Both the position numbers and the translations under genes were made by a program. Of a DNA stretch of 14,676 nucleotides, positions 1 to 7,199 are shown piece by piece (within the stretch, counting starts at the first letter, position 1; the number at the start of each line of letters is the position of its first letter). Source of the stretch: an uncultured Clostridia bacterium. GTDB taxonomy: Bacteria; Bacillota; Clostridia; Lachnospirales; Lachnospiraceae. The stretch is taken from contig CAMWWW010000017.1 of NCBI GenBank assembly GCA_947178015.1, forward strand, positions 1-14,676, in the 5' to 3' direction. The notes beneath the pieces are model-generated. The model was not told the DNA's origin and searched no databases. It saw nothing but the letters and a program-made list of their open reading frames with translations.

Positions 1-543
1 ATTCAATTTCGGGATTTTCTTAATTCTTTGACGGCATCCATGCATACAGGCTATGCTGTGGAAAATGCCATTGCCGAAGCCTATCATGAGCTTGCAGATT
101 TATATGGTAAAAATGCATTTATTCCAAAGGAGTTAGAGCGCGTGTTAAGACAGATGAAGCTAAACCGACCTGCCGAGGAGGTGCTGGAGGAGTTTGGCAG
201 GAGGAGCGGCTTAGAGGATGCGAGGAATTTTGCAAGTATCTTTAAGATTGCAAAGCGAAGCAGCGGGAATCTGGCGGCTATTATGTCAAATACAGCGGAG
301 ACGATCGGAAAGAAATTAGAGACACAGAGAGAAATACAGGTTTTGGTTCAGGAAAAAAGATATGAGCAGAAAGTGATGAATGTGATGCCGCTTGCGATGA
401 TATTTTATCTGCGCATGGGGAACGGAGAATTTATGAGTATTTTATATACCACATTTGCGGGAAGAGTTATTATGACCGTTTGCCTGCTTCTTTATCTGAC
501 TTCTTATTATATTGCGGAAAAAATAGTGGATATAAAGATATAG
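1..543 (+). CDS. TadB-like type II secretion F-domain protein (5' truncated)
   Basis: This is the C-terminal 180 residues of an inner-membrane platform protein of a Tad/Flp pilus. The frame is open from the first base, so the true start lies outside the window; the ATG at 28 is internal. The visible part has the helical cytoplasmic T2SSF fold (residues ~10-120, with the typical SLTASMHTGYAVENAIAEA start and FKIAKRSSGNLAAIM segment). A membrane-spanning C-terminus follows (about residues 125-175), ending in IAEKIVDIKI. T2SSF proteins of this kind work with a CpaF-type ATPase to extrude the pilin; that ATPase is expected upstream. The gene ends 21 bases before the next T2SSF-like gene, consistent with a TadB/TadC pair in one operon. 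Family assignment is fairly safe; TadB rather than TadC is inferred from gene order. Confidence 0.85.
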   Translation: MQFRDFLNSLTASMHTGYAVENAIAEAYHELADLYGKNAFIPKELERVLRQMKLNRPAEEVLEEFGRRSGLEDARNFASIFKIAKRSSGNLAAIMSNTAETIGKKLETQREIQVLVQEKRYEQKVMNVMPLAMIFYLRMGNGEFMSILYTTFAGRVIMTVCLLLYLTSYYIAEKIVDIKI

Positions 544-564
544 GAAAAAGGAAGGATTGGGAGA

Positions 565-1923
565 ATGATATTAGGGGCGGTTGGAGTAATAGCGGCAGCG
601 ATTGGGCTGTGGATTTTGGGGAGGAAGACGGAATGGAAGCGCTGTCCTCCGGTTGGGCTGTCCTGTCAGGATGCCATCACATATCTAAAGCCGGGAAAAA
701 GTCAACAAAAAGAGAGGGAGCAGCTCTGGAAGAAAAAGCTTATGTCGGGGTTTTGGGTGCTTCTTGGGGGATCGGCGCTGCTGTTGGTTCAGGGGCTTCT
801 TCGCACATCTGCTTCCGATTATGCGCCTATTGTGCAGATTGAGCGTCCAGAGCCGGGAGAGGGAAAACGAAAAATTGAGCTGAGTGCATGGATCTTGGAG
901 GAAGAATTTCCTCTAACCATTGAGGTGAAGGAAAGAGTGCCCGGAGCGGAGGAGGCGCAGGAGGCAATAGATAAAAGCTACCTTCTGCTCACAGAGAAAA
1001 TCCTTGGAGAGAATCTCTCTCTGGACGAGGTGCGGACGCCGTTAAAGCTGGCAAGTTACATAGAGGAGACGGCCTGTCATGTATATTGGCACATTGATAA
1101 TACGGAACGGATAGACAGAAATGGACATGTGCACGCAGAAGGATTGATGGAAAAGGAGCTTGTCAACTTGATCGCAGAGATCTCGCTTGGAGGGTATAAG
1201 AAGGAATTTATTTTTTGTGCAACGGTGATGCCAGAGATGCTTTCCGAGGAGGAGAAGCTGATTCAGGAGATTAGGAGAAGAGTGCAAAGCAGAGAGGAGG
1301 CGGATGATGGGGAAAAGAGCTTTTTTCTGCCGGAGGAGATAGGCGGTGCGGCGGTGGAATACCGAACACCACAGCGGGATCAAAGTTATCTTCTCTGTGT
1401 ATTAGTGGTGATTATGGCAGTGCTCTGCACATTTTTGCCAGATCAAAAGTTGATACAACAGAAAAAGGAGAAAGAAGAGGAGCTCGCGCTTGCTTATCCT
1501 GAGATTGTATCAAAGCTTTGCCTGTTGATTGGTTCAGGGCTTACGGTGAGAGGGGCATGGGAGAGGATTATCAGAGATTACCGAGACGACCAGAGTTTTA
1601 ATTATGCCTATGAGGAAATGCTGCTCACATATTATGAGTTGGAGCGCGGGATGCCAGAGGGAAAAGCATATGCAGCATTTGGCAAACGTTGCAGGCTATC
1701 AGGCTATCGAAAACTGGGGAGCCTGCTGGAACAGAATCTGAAGAAAGGAACAGCAGGATTGCTTGCACTTTTACAGGAAGAGACATGGCAGGCATTTGAG
1801 GAAAGAAGAGCGTTCGCCGTCAAGCTGGCGCAGGAGGCGGGGACACGGCTCTTGATGCCTATGTTGATGCTCTTGCTGGTGGTGCTGGTGATCTGTATTG
1901 CTCCAGCAGTTATGAGCTTTTAG
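565..1923 (+). CDS. TadC-like type II secretion F-family protein with extra N-terminal exported domain
   Basis: This 452-residue protein is the second Tad platform component. The C-terminal third (about 305-425) is the cytoplasmic helical T2SSF region (LAYPEIVSKLCLLIGSGLTV, then an acidic/aromatic helix and GMPEGKAYAAFGKRC), closed by a membrane segment at ~428-450. The first two thirds are unusual for TadC: a membrane segment at ~1-18, another at ~60-79, a soluble region of about 190 residues (81-273) rich in alternating hydrophobic/charged strands, then a membrane segment at ~274-292. Topology suggests that the soluble region faces outside. The start ATG at 565 has AAGGAAGGA eight bases upstream. 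The stop is followed within a few bases by the ribosome site of the pilin gene, so translation is tightly linked. The T2SSF call is solid; the nature of the middle domain is unknown. Confidence 0.8.
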   Translation: MILGAVGVIAAAIGLWILGRKTEWKRCPPVGLSCQDAITYLKPGKSQQKEREQLWKKKLMSGFWVLLGGSALLLVQGLLRTSASDYAPIVQIERPEPGEGKRKIELSAWILEEEFPLTIEVKERVPGAEEAQEAIDKSYLLLTEKILGENLSLDEVRTPLKLASYIEETACHVYWHIDNTERIDRNGHVHAEGLMEKELVNLIAEISLGGYKKEFIFCATVMPEMLSEEEKLIQEIRRRVQSREEADDGEKSFFLPEEIGGAAVEYRTPQRDQSYLLCVLVVIMAVLCTFLPDQKLIQQKKEKEEELALAYPEIVSKLCLLIGSGLTVRGAWERIIRDYRDDQSFNYAYEEMLLTYYELERGMPEGKAYAAFGKRCRLSGYRKLGSLLEQNLKKGTAGLLALLQEETWQAFEERRAFAVKLAQEAGTRLLMPMLMLLLVVLVICIAPAVMSF

Positions 1924-1939
1924 AAAGGGGGTGAAAAAT

Positions 1940-2119
1940 ATGGCAATGCGTTGGCTAAAGGAGCTTTGGCAGGATGAGAGCGGAATTGGAGTGGTGGAAA
2001 TGATTCTAATTCTAGTAGTCTTAATTGGTCTGGTGCTGATTTTCAAGGATCAGCTTGGAGCACTGGTTGATGGTATATTTAAGGAAATACAATCAAAAAC
2101 AAGCTCTGTCTATTCATAA
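1940..2119 (+). CDS. Flp1-type type IVb pilin
   Basis: This 59-residue protein matches the small Flp1-like pilins of Clostridia. A short charged leader (15 residues ending DESG) is followed by IGVVEMILILVVLIGLVLIF. That gives the canonical prepilin cleavage site: Gly at -1 and Glu at +5, then a hydrophobic helix, and a short polar tail ending SSVYS. The mature subunit would be about 44 residues and would form the pilus fibre after processing by the A24 peptidase encoded at 5255. A GTG nine bases upstream (1931) is in frame, but it lies within the ribosome site AAAGGGGGTG. The ATG at 1940, six bases after that site, is therefore the better start. The gene sits directly after the TadC-like gene, as in related loci. 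Confidence 0.88.
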   Translation: MAMRWLKELWQDESGIGVVEMILILVVLIGLVLIFKDQLGALVDGIFKEIQSKTSSVYS

Positions 2120-2203
2120 TCACTTGTTTTAAAAAGAATGTATGTTGGAAAAAGAAGAAATCCTGATTTGTATGCCCGCGGAAGAGGGCAGATAGGAGTA
2201 GAT

Positions 2204-4222
2204 GTGAAGGGGCATATTACAGTATTTTTCAGCTTGCTGCTATTAATCGTATTTTCACTTCTCTGTACGGCGATAGAGTCTGCTAGGCTCGGAGGTGTTC
2301 GTGTTCGCTGCCAGTCGGGCGCCTATCTCGCGCTTGAATCTCTGTTTGCTGACTATTCCCTGCCTATGGCGAGGGAATATGGTTTGCTGATGCTGGATAA
2401 ATCGTATGGAACTGACAATGCGCAGGAATATCAAGAGTATTTTATGGATTATCTGTCCTACAATATGACGGCTAATAAAGATCTGCTGTTGCCGGGATCG
2501 GATCTGTGTCAGGCTGCCGCAGTGGGAGTCACGCTTCGGTCCGAGCGGGTGGTCAGCGGAGAAGGGGGAGTGCCGCTGGAGGAGGAAATCCTTGCACATA
2601 TGAAATATGCCGCACCAGCAGGGCTTTTAGAATGGGTGATGGAAAAGCTGGGACTTATGGATCAGGCGCAGATTGTCACAGATATTTTTGATAAATTGTC
2701 AGACATTCAATCGCAGGCACAGAAGGTGGATTATGCTGTGCAGAAGATACACCGAGGCATCAAAAGGATTAAGGAATATCGTCTCGATATGGAGGAGGCG
2801 GAAGAGCGTATTGGGGATGCAGCAGACGAGCTGGATGAGCTGTATGAGGAATTGGAGCGTGCCGAGACGATGGTAGAGATTGTGCGGCTGAACAGCGAGA
2901 TCCATGCAGTAGAGAGAAGTATTGCGCTGCAGGTTCAGGATCTGGTTCAGAAGCATACAACACTTTTAGAATATAACAAATACGTTGACGTGCAGAAGAG
3001 GCAGTATGAGGAAAATACACGGCTCGTGGCTGATAAGCTTGTTGTGATGGAGGAGATTTTTGCTGAGGGGATGGAGCAGCTTGACGAGGATACCAAAGGA
3101 ATTGTGGAGACAGAGCTTTCTAGTATTCGCACGCGTTCGGCAGGTGAGGGGGATTATTATAAGGCTTCCTATGCAACGGAGGATATCCGCCCCAATATCT
3201 CGATTTTAGAGTCCAATATTCAAGCTCTTTCCCCCTATATGTCAGGTGGAACAGATGGGCTGCGAAATGTGTTACGCTCCTGCACAAGTGCGATGTCTGT
3301 ATATAGTACAGAGAAAATGGAGCTGAATTATAAGGATGAAGCTGTTTCAGGGTCAGGCGTGGATGTGATAAAGCGGATAAAGAATCTGCTTGGCAGCGGT
3401 CTGCTGGGCTTGGTTGTGGATCAGCCAGACAAACTTTCCGACAGCGCGTTTTCACCAGAAGAATCCTATGAGACAAGTCTGCGGGGATATAACTATGAGG
3501 AAAAGGAGCTTTTGGAGCAATTATTGATTAACGAGTATTTGTTAAATCGATTTGGCAATATGTTAGAGCCTGCGGAGGATAAAGTTCTTGCATATGAGCT
3601 TGAATATATTTTAAAGGGCAAAGAGAAGGATAAGGAAAATCTGACTGCTGTGGCAGCAGAGCTTTTATTGTTGCGAAGCGGCATGAATCTTCTCTATCTG
3701 CTGGGAAATGCAGAAAAACGCGCGCAGGCAGAGCTTCTCGCCGTTCTTTTGGCAGGATTTACAGGGATGCATGGGATAATCAAGGTGACACAGCTTCTGA
3801 TTCTCGCTGTGTGGGCGCAGGCCGAAGGGATAGCAGATGTCAGGTCATTATTCGCAGGTAAGCGAGTTCCTCTGGTCAAGGATGATCTGTCATGGAAGCT
3901 TAGCCTAGAGGGCCTTGCAAAATTAACCTCGTCCAATATGCCATATGAGAAGGAGGAGGTGGGAGGGCTTTCCTATCAAGATTATTTGCGCCTATTACTG
4001 GTTAAGGAAAAGAGGTCAGTGAGAAATGCAAGAACCATGAATCTTATGGAAGGAGTAGTAAAAAAGAAGTATGATAAAGGTTTTACTCTAAAGGAGTGTG
4101 TTACCGAGTTAGTTATCTGCACAGAGTTTAAAGCAGAGCCAGTATTTTTAATGTTACCCTTTGCAGGGGGCGGCGTACAGAAAAATTATCAGATCGAGGG
4201 AAGCAGCAGTTATTCTTATTGA
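2204..4222 (+). CDS. DUF5702 domain-containing protein (TadG-like Tad locus component)
   Basis: This large protein (672 residues from the chosen start) has a single N-terminal membrane segment (GHITVFFSLLLLIVFSLLCT) followed by a long extracytoplasmic region. It resembles the DUF5702 family of Clostridia Tad loci, thought to be a TadG-like minor pilus or anchoring component. After the anchor comes the conserved IESARLGGVRVRCQSGAYLA stretch. A long predicted coiled coil follows (about residues 180-310, acidic heptads such as EEAEERIGDAADELDELYEE). The C-terminus ends with a short Ser/Tyr tail. An in-frame ATG at 2138 would add 22 charged residues but has only a poor AAAAAG upstream. The GTG at 2204 has AGGAG at 2194-2198, five bases away, and gives the family-like MKGHITVFF start, so I prefer it. 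Biochemical function is unknown. Confidence 0.78.
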   Translation: MKGHITVFFSLLLLIVFSLLCTAIESARLGGVRVRCQSGAYLALESLFADYSLPMAREYGLLMLDKSYGTDNAQEYQEYFMDYLSYNMTANKDLLLPGSDLCQAAAVGVTLRSERVVSGEGGVPLEEEILAHMKYAAPAGLLEWVMEKLGLMDQAQIVTDIFDKLSDIQSQAQKVDYAVQKIHRGIKRIKEYRLDMEEAEERIGDAADELDELYEELERAETMVEIVRLNSEIHAVERSIALQVQDLVQKHTTLLEYNKYVDVQKRQYEENTRLVADKLVVMEEIFAEGMEQLDEDTKGIVETELSSIRTRSAGEGDYYKASYATEDIRPNISILESNIQALSPYMSGGTDGLRNVLRSCTSAMSVYSTEKMELNYKDEAVSGSGVDVIKRIKNLLGSGLLGLVVDQPDKLSDSAFSPEESYETSLRGYNYEEKELLEQLLINEYLLNRFGNMLEPAEDKVLAYELEYILKGKEKDKENLTAVAAELLLLRSGMNLLYLLGNAEKRAQAELLAVLLAGFTGMHGIIKVTQLLILAVWAQAEGIADVRSLFAGKRVPLVKDDLSWKLSLEGLAKLTSSNMPYEKEEVGGLSYQDYLRLLLVKEKRSVRNARTMNLMEGVVKKKYDKGFTLKECVTELVICTEFKAEPVFLMLPFAGGGVQKNYQIEGSSSYSY

Positions 4223-4271
4223 AATTCGTTGTAAAAAATAGAAAGCGGTAAGGAACAGGAGGCAGCGCAGG

Positions 4272-5258
4272 GTGCTTTTAGCAGGAATAATATGGATTAA
4301 TGTAGCAGTTCAAAAAAATAAAAAATGTTCTCTCCAGGTACATAATAAGAAGAGCCGCAGCGTGAAAGAAAAAGGATGGCTAAAAGCATCCTGCCCTGCC
4401 TCCTGCCTTGCAAGCTTTACGGTGGAGGCTGCGCTTGTTCTGCCTGCTATGTTGTTTGTACTGTGTGCGTTTTTGTATTTTTTGATTATTCTAAATATGC
4501 AGGTAGCGCTACATGAAGAGTTGACGAATCAGGCAAGAAAGGCATCCAGATATGCTTTTACTTATGAGGAAGTACTTCATATGTCGCCTTCACAGGAACA
4601 AGAGTATAAAAAGGGGCAGGAGCCGGGGCTTACGGATGTATTATTTCATGGATTTTCTTCGGCTTATGCGTTGGGACAGATAAAAACGGAGGTTGGGCGA
4701 GAATGGCTGGATCGCTCTTGTATCAGCGGCGGCGCAGAGGGGCTGTCTTTGCTGAGCGATTCTCTGATCAGCGACAATCGTATGGTGGATATGGTTCTAA
4801 GATATCAGGTGAAAATCCCCTACCTTCCCGGCGATATCTTTTCGCTTCTCTGTGTACAAAGGGTGAGAATTAGAACCTTTACTGGATTTATGCCGCCGGG
4901 AGAGGAAGGCGAAGGGGAGGAAGAGGCTGAGGAGCTGGTTTATATCACGGAGACAGGGAGTGTATACCATACAAGCAAGTATTGTACACATCTAAACTTG
5001 TCCATTCAGGCAGCGGATTATGCCAATCTTGCCTCGATGAGAAACAGCAATGGGGGAAAATATTATGCATGTGAACGGTGCGGCGGCGTATCAGAGGATT
5101 CAAATCTGGTGTATGTCACCACATACGGGGACAGATATCATGGCAGCACAGATTGTCAGGGCCTTAAGAGAAGTTTTCAGGAAATTCCAATCTCTAAGGT
5201 GGAAGGACGACGGCAGTGCAAAAAATGCCAGAAGCAGGAGCAGAAGGGAGGAGGATGA
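4272..5258 (+). CDS. TadE-like pseudopilin with two C-terminal Cys/His (putative zinc) modules
   Basis: This 328-residue protein starts at GTG with AGGAGG nine bases upstream. After a basic N-terminal region (to ~47) it carries the TadE-type motif ASFTVEAALVLPAMLF. Glu52 would be +5 relative to a cleavage after Ala47, followed by the membrane helix (~53-75). An extracytoplasmic region and an acidic Glu/Gly linker (209-222) follow. The C-terminus contains two related modules. The first has VYITETGSVYH, Cys238 and CERC (267-270); the second has VYVTTYGDRYH, Cys295 and CKKC (316-319). Each supplies His-x4-Cys plus Cys-x2-Cys, suggestive of metal binding, though this is inference. The stop overlaps the ATG of the prepilin peptidase (ATGA), so the two are translationally coupled. 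TadE assignment is good; the role of the modules is unknown. Confidence 0.78.
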   Translation: MLLAGIIWINVAVQKNKKCSLQVHNKKSRSVKEKGWLKASCPASCLASFTVEAALVLPAMLFVLCAFLYFLIILNMQVALHEELTNQARKASRYAFTYEEVLHMSPSQEQEYKKGQEPGLTDVLFHGFSSAYALGQIKTEVGREWLDRSCISGGAEGLSLLSDSLISDNRMVDMVLRYQVKIPYLPGDIFSLLCVQRVRIRTFTGFMPPGEEGEGEEEAEELVYITETGSVYHTSKYCTHLNLSIQAADYANLASMRNSNGGKYYACERCGGVSEDSNLVYVTTYGDRYHGSTDCQGLKRSFQEIPISKVEGRRQCKKCQKQEQKGGG

Positions 5259-5683
5259 GATTGGTTCTAACGAAATTAAAAATGATAGAGGGACTTTTAC
5301 TATTAGTATATTTCTCTTATGAGGATATACGATGCAGAAGAATTTCAACGTACATGCTTCTGGCGGCTTATGTGACAGCGGCGGTTTATCTGCTATTTGT
5401 GCGGGAGCTTGCCGCATGGGAATATCTTGCGGCAGGCTGTGTGGGAGTGCTGTTTTTCTTTTTGAGTATGGCAGGCGAGAGCATTGGTGTGGGCGACAGT
5501 GCATTGATTATGCTGTTAGGATTCTTGTTTGGCGTCCGCAGGCAGGTGCTTTATGTATTTCTTGCAGTGCTGTTTTGTGCTGTGGTGGCAGCAGTGCTGA
5601 TCAGTACGGGTAAAGCTGGAAGAAAGAGCAGGCTGCCGTTTGTACCTTTTTTGCTTGCCGCTTTTTTTGTTACTTTAATATAA
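5255..5683 (+). CDS. A24 family prepilin peptidase (TadV/CpaA-like)
   Basis: This 142-residue polytopic membrane protein is an aspartic prepilin peptidase of the short TadV/CpaA type, lacking the N-terminal methylase domain. The two catalytic aspartates are visible: Asp24 in YEDIRCRRIS and Asp81 in the GVGD motif (78-81) of IGVGDSALIMLLGFLFG. A family-typical RLPFVPFLLAAF lies near the C-terminus. It should cleave the leader of the Flp1 pilin at 1940 and probably of the two TadE-like pseudopilins flanking it. The ATG at 5255 follows GGGAGGAGG and overlaps the previous stop. A longer reading from the GTG at 5216 would run 39 bases into the previous gene and is less likely. Length and motifs fit the family well. 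Confidence 0.9.
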   Translation: MRLVLTKLKMIEGLLLLVYFSYEDIRCRRISTYMLLAAYVTAAVYLLFVRELAAWEYLAAGCVGVLFFFLSMAGESIGVGDSALIMLLGFLFGVRRQVLYVFLAVLFCAVVAAVLISTGKAGRKSRLPFVPFLLAAFFVTLI

Positions 5684-5699
5684 GAAAGTATGGTGGAGT

Positions 5700-6155
5700 A
5701 TGAAATCAAAGCTTAATGCAAGTTATACAGTGGAGGCGGCATTTATATTGCCGCTGGTATTTGCGCTTTTATATGGCATAATTTTTCTGGGGTTTTATTT
5801 GCATGATCATACCATCATGCAGCAGTGCGCTTGGGAAAGTGCTTTTTATGGAGCAGGACAGCTAGAAGATCCAGACGAATCAGAGATTGATGATTATCTG
5901 AGGGAAAGATTAAAGGGAAGACTGCTGGTGTCCAGTGTGAGTCAGGTTCGTATTGAACGGGAAAAGGAAGAGGTCGCGGTGGAGCTTATAGGTGAAGCAG
6001 CGGTCCTGAACTATGCCAGAAATCTAATTGGATATCATCAGAGGACAGATATTCGGGTAAAACGAGCAGCACCATATCCATGTCAGGCGGAATATGTGAG
6101 AAAGGGATTGGTGATTAGCGAGCAGATTAAGAAGCTGTGGAATAAGAAGGAGTAA
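5700..6155 (+). CDS. TadE-like pseudopilin
   Basis: This 151-residue protein has a short basic N-terminus, then ASYTVEAAFILPLVFALLYG. That is the same A|S-aromatic-T-V-E arrangement as the TadE-like protein at 4272, with Glu12 at +5 of the likely prepilin cleavage site and a membrane helix to about residue 33. The remaining ~115 residues are extracytoplasmic and mixed alpha/beta (QCAWESAFYGAGQ onward). The tail is basic (EQIKKLWNKKE). In Tad systems such pseudopilins are minor components needed for pilus assembly. The gene lies 16 bases after the peptidase. The ribosome site is imperfect: GGTGGAG is only one base from the ATG and AGAAAG is further up, so expression may depend on coupling. TadE-family assignment is good. 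Confidence 0.83.
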   Translation: MKSKLNASYTVEAAFILPLVFALLYGIIFLGFYLHDHTIMQQCAWESAFYGAGQLEDPDESEIDDYLRERLKGRLLVSSVSQVRIEREKEEVAVELIGEAAVLNYARNLIGYHQRTDIRVKRAAPYPCQAEYVRKGLVISEQIKKLWNKKE

Positions 6156-6174
6156 AAAGTGGGGTATTCATAGT

Positions 6175-7167
6175 ATGGGAAATTATATAAGGGACGGCAG
6201 GGGCAGCCTACTGATAGCAGGAGCGGAGCTTATAGAAGAATCCTCATACCAGATGGAGATGCTGAAAAAGAGTCATCCGGCAGGTTTGCTTCCTGTACAG
6301 GTCTGCGCGATCAATGAGCAGCGGGAGTATCGCTATGAGGCTGGCTGCCTTCTGCCACTTTCGGAGTATCTTGAAAAACGGACCATAAGTGGTGAGATGC
6401 TGGGGCAGTATATCGATAGTGTGAAATGTGTACTTTCTTCTGTGGAGGAATATCTCTTGGAGGCAGACTGTCTATGTATGGAGCCAGAGCATATATATAC
6501 CGAAGAAACAGGGCACAGGCTCCAATTTTGTTATGCACCATGCGGTCAAGGAGGATTTGAGAAGGGGCTGTTAAAGCTTTTGCAGTTTTTTCTTGAAAAG
6601 CTCAATTATGATGACAGGCAAGGGGTGACAATGGCGTATCAGATCTATCAAAATGTAGTAAAGGAAGGATATAGCTCGGTATTTACTTATAAGATTGTGG
6701 AGGAGCAGCCTGCCAGACACGAAGTGGTATTTCCGTGGGAGGAGACGGACGGTTTAGTGGAAAACAAAGATGCTGAGGATGCCGAGAGAAACAAAACGAG
6801 AAAAAACAGAACTTATGAGAATAAAAATAGAGAAAATAGAAGTAAAGAGAATCGAAATAGCGAGAACAGAAATCAAAACAGTAAAATTCAAGGAAATAAA
6901 AGACAGGGAATAAAATATAAAGAAAATAGGAATAAAGAGAGCAGAATAATAGAAAATAAAAATAACAAAATTCCGCCACATATGATATGTATTGGAATCT
7001 ATGTAGCCGGAATTTTGGTGTGCGGGCTGGCGGCTGGTGTTTGTTATTTTCAGAGAAATCTTCTTCTGTCTGGCATTGTATTGTTCTGGGCGGCAGCAGC
7101 GATTCTTCTTCTAATTCATTTTGGAAGACAATATAAGGGCATTGACAGGTCTCAAAATACATGGTAA
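6175..7167 (+). CDS. DUF6382-like Tad locus protein without FHA domain
   Basis: This 330-residue protein begins with a soluble domain (about 1-190) that resembles DUF6382, found in Clostridia Tad loci usually fused to a C-terminal FHA (phosphothreonine-binding) module. Here the order is the soluble domain, a strongly biased Asn/Lys/Glu/Arg linker (about 197-266, no hydrophobic core), two membrane helices (~270-291 and ~296-316) and a 14-residue tail ending QNTW. No FHA motif is present, and only 32 bases separate the stop from the next gene, so there is no room for a hidden FHA remnant. The N-terminal domain would be cytoplasmic if the hairpin inserts in the simplest way. The family call comes from sequence feel plus context and is moderately certain; function is unknown. 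Confidence 0.62.
   Translation: MGNYIRDGRGSLLIAGAELIEESSYQMEMLKKSHPAGLLPVQVCAINEQREYRYEAGCLLPLSEYLEKRTISGEMLGQYIDSVKCVLSSVEEYLLEADCLCMEPEHIYTEETGHRLQFCYAPCGQGGFEKGLLKLLQFFLEKLNYDDRQGVTMAYQIYQNVVKEGYSSVFTYKIVEEQPARHEVVFPWEETDGLVENKDAEDAERNKTRKNRTYENKNRENRSKENRNSENRNQNSKIQGNKRQGIKYKENRNKESRIIENKNNKIPPHMICIGIYVAGILVCGLAAGVCYFQRNLLLSGIVLFWAAAAILLLIHFGRQYKGIDRSQNTW
6763..6972 (+). repeat. A-rich tract encoding Asn/Lys/Glu/Arg low-complexity linker
   Basis: This in-gene stretch is dominated by A and G on the + strand and encodes reiterated ENRN/ENKN/SKENR-type units (NKNRENRSKENRNSENRNQN at its core). Units are irregular, about 9-12 bases, with no exact long period. It likely grew by local duplication and forms a disordered hydrophilic tether between the soluble and membrane parts of the protein. 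Confidence 0.7.
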
Positions 7168-7199
7168 GGTTTTTGTAGAACAAAATGGAGGCACACGCC

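Noticed and set aside
480..842. 120-codon + frame across the end of the TadB-like gene and start of the TadC-like gene
   Set aside because: It overlaps two well supported genes, has no family resemblance and no ribosome site.
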